The notes below the pieces were generated by a model, which did not search any database, was not told the DNA's origin, and saw only the letters and a program-made list of their open reading frames with translations. Made by a program: the position numbers and the translations under genes. 5,692 nucleotides of DNA from Patescibacteria group bacterium (GTDB lineage Bacteria; Patescibacteria; UBA1384; JAMDBS01), in contig JAMDBS010000051.1 in the NCBI GenBank assembly GCA_023487325.1, positions 1 to 5,692 on the forward strand. Reading direction: 5' to 3'. The stretch's first letter is position 1; the number at the start of each line of letters is the position of its first letter. Positions 5,036 to 5,692 of the stretch are shown in pieces.

Positions 5036-5063
5036 TACGTAATACATTATACATAATACATAA
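5031..5063. repeat. Right arm of the 33-bp imperfect inverted repeat
   Basis: This is the partner of 4628-4660. It contains the TAA stop (5033-5035) of the four-helix-bundle gene and ends on another TAA (5061-5063), which is the upstream in-frame stop of the next gene. It is built of CATAATACGTAATAC-like units. In RNA the stem would pair the start codon of the gene with bases overlapping its stop. Confidence 0.85.
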
Positions 5064-5078
5064 TCACAGGGGGGTTGT

Positions 5079-5692
5079 ATCGGACGTTTAGCGCTAAAAA
5101 CATTATTGATTGTTGGTTTGCTGGTAGTAGTCAGCGCAGGGTTTTTGTATTATTTCAAAAACAACGCCATCTTTGCTGAAACCAATGTAGAAGGCGATGT
5201 TTATAGCGGCAAGACATCCTCACCCAATGAAACTGCCGTTAATAATTTAAATATTATCGGCACCAATGCGGTGATCAGTTCAACCGGCAATATCAGTGTA
5301 AGTCAATCAGGCGCCCCCTCAATCTTGAAAGGCTATAAATCTACATCGTTGAATACTGACCAAAAAAAATCTATCAATGAAGCAATTGAAAGATTAAAGA
5401 GGGACAGATGCATAGAAATGACGCCATTATTACCGTATGATTTTACCAACTCTCAAAATCCGGAAGGCATGGTGATTTGCTATGTTCCAAAGTCAGAAAA
5501 TTTTATAATTGACAATAATTCTAATCCTGTTACGTTCAAAGGAAAAGCCACTATTATTGTTGACGGCGATATTATCATAAAATCAAACCTTGAGCCAGCT
5601 GATGGCAATAAATCTTATGTTTTAGGATTAATTGCCAATAATGGTAATATTATTATACAAAACAATGTGACGACAATAACAGGCGTAGCTTT
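5079..5692 (+). CDS. Membrane-anchored surface protein of the pilus cluster, 5' part (start codon unclear)
   Basis: A reading frame with no stop runs from 5064 to the end of the window. Counted from ATC 5079, it begins with a few basic residues (IGRLALK), then a transmembrane or signal-anchor helix (residues 8-25, TLLIVGLLVVVSAGFLYY), then an extracytoplasmic region rich in Asn, Ser, Ile and Val. Residues 151-204 show repeated short beta-strand phrases (TFKGKATIIVDGDIIIKS, VLGLIANNGNIIIQNNV), suggesting a beta-helix or stacked-strand fold. I do not recognise a named family with certainty. Its place after PilV/PilW suggests a PilX/PilY-like pilus-associated or surface-displayed protein. There is no in-frame ATG, GTG or TTG before the helix. 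AGGGGGG (5068-5074) lies four bases before ATC 5079, so ATC, a base error, or loss of the true start are possible. TTG 5106 inside the helix is the first canonical codon. The 3' end is outside the window. Confidence 0.75.
   Translation, partial: MGRLALKTLLIVGLLVVVSAGFLYYFKNNAIFAETNVEGDVYSGKTSSPNETAVNNLNIIGTNAVISSTGNISVSQSGAPSILKGYKSTSLNTDQKKSINEAIERLKRDRCIEMTPLLPYDFTNSQNPEGMVICYVPKSENFIIDNNSNPVTFKGKATIIVDGDIIIKSNLEPADGNKSYVLGLIANNGNIIIQNNVTTITGVA

Larger units (their letters stand above)
4628..5063 (+). mobile_element. Putative IVS-like cassette: inverted repeats plus four-helix-bundle gene
   Basis: The unit consists of the left arm (4628-4660), a gene filling the space between the arms, and the right arm (5031-5063). 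Intervening sequences in bacterial 23S rRNA genes have the same plan: complementary ends that form a stem around a gene for an S23-type four-helix-bundle protein. Here the unit sits between two pilus genes and not in rRNA. No transposase, target-site duplication or other mobility gene is seen, so movement is inferred from layout only. The arms could also be ordinary simple-sequence spacers, which abound in this window. Confidence 0.35.

Noticed and set aside
5075..5140. TTG 5075 as the start of the last gene
   Set aside because: It is in a different frame that meets TGA near 5177 and gives no membrane helix; it would work only if a base were missing or extra near 5087-5090.

Overview
The window carries most of a type IV pilus (T4P) biogenesis cluster, all on the plus strand. 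The evidence for the organism is indirect. The DNA is AT-rich, the genes are compact, the minor pilins are of a streamlined type (including an EGVEAVRAIRD-type PilV), the spacers are built from AATTGAAAATT-like words, and a stand-alone four-helix-bundle (S23/IVS-family) gene is present. Together these fit a Candidate Phyla Radiation/Patescibacteria bacterium. TAA, TAG and TGA all end good genes, so the standard bacterial code applies and TGA is not recoded as Gly, which argues against Gracilibacteria/Absconditabacteria.

Layout: the last residues of the inner-membrane platform protein PilC (2-139); a roughly 300-base structured leader with several hairpins and a perfect 24-bp palindrome; a probable major pilin (435-833) followed by a strong stem-loop; prepilin peptidase PilD (1004-1765); a second GspG-like pilin (1863-2309); a GspH/FimT-like minor pilin (2441-2992); a PilV-like minor pilin (3140-3763); a PilW-like minor pilin (3804-4562); a four-helix-bundle protein gene (4658-5035); and the start of a membrane-anchored surface protein that runs off the window (about 5079-5692+).

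How the genes work together: PilD removes the short leaders of all five prepilin-like proteins at the G/A|(F/Y)xxxE site. PilC is the inner-membrane platform from which pilin subunits are assembled. The three larger pilin-like proteins (GspH/FimT, PilV, PilW types) are the expected minor-pilin tip or priming complex. The last, unidentified protein occupies the place where a PilX/PilY-like pilus-associated protein would be expected. The assembly ATPases and PilM/N/O are not in the window.

The most interesting parts are not the pilus genes themselves. (1) The four-helix-bundle gene is bracketed by a 33-bp imperfect inverted repeat (4628-4660 and 5031-5063) that overlaps its start and stop codons. 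A perfect extended -10 promoter lies at its left edge, and the next pilus gene resumes exactly at the right edge without a normal start codon. This looks like an IVS-like cassette inserted in the operon. (2) Two spacers share a 29-bp left end and an 18-bp right end, with a GC-rich hairpin inside one copy. (3) The first 22 bases are an exact inverted copy of the pilC 3' end, which may be a chimeric contig end rather than biology.
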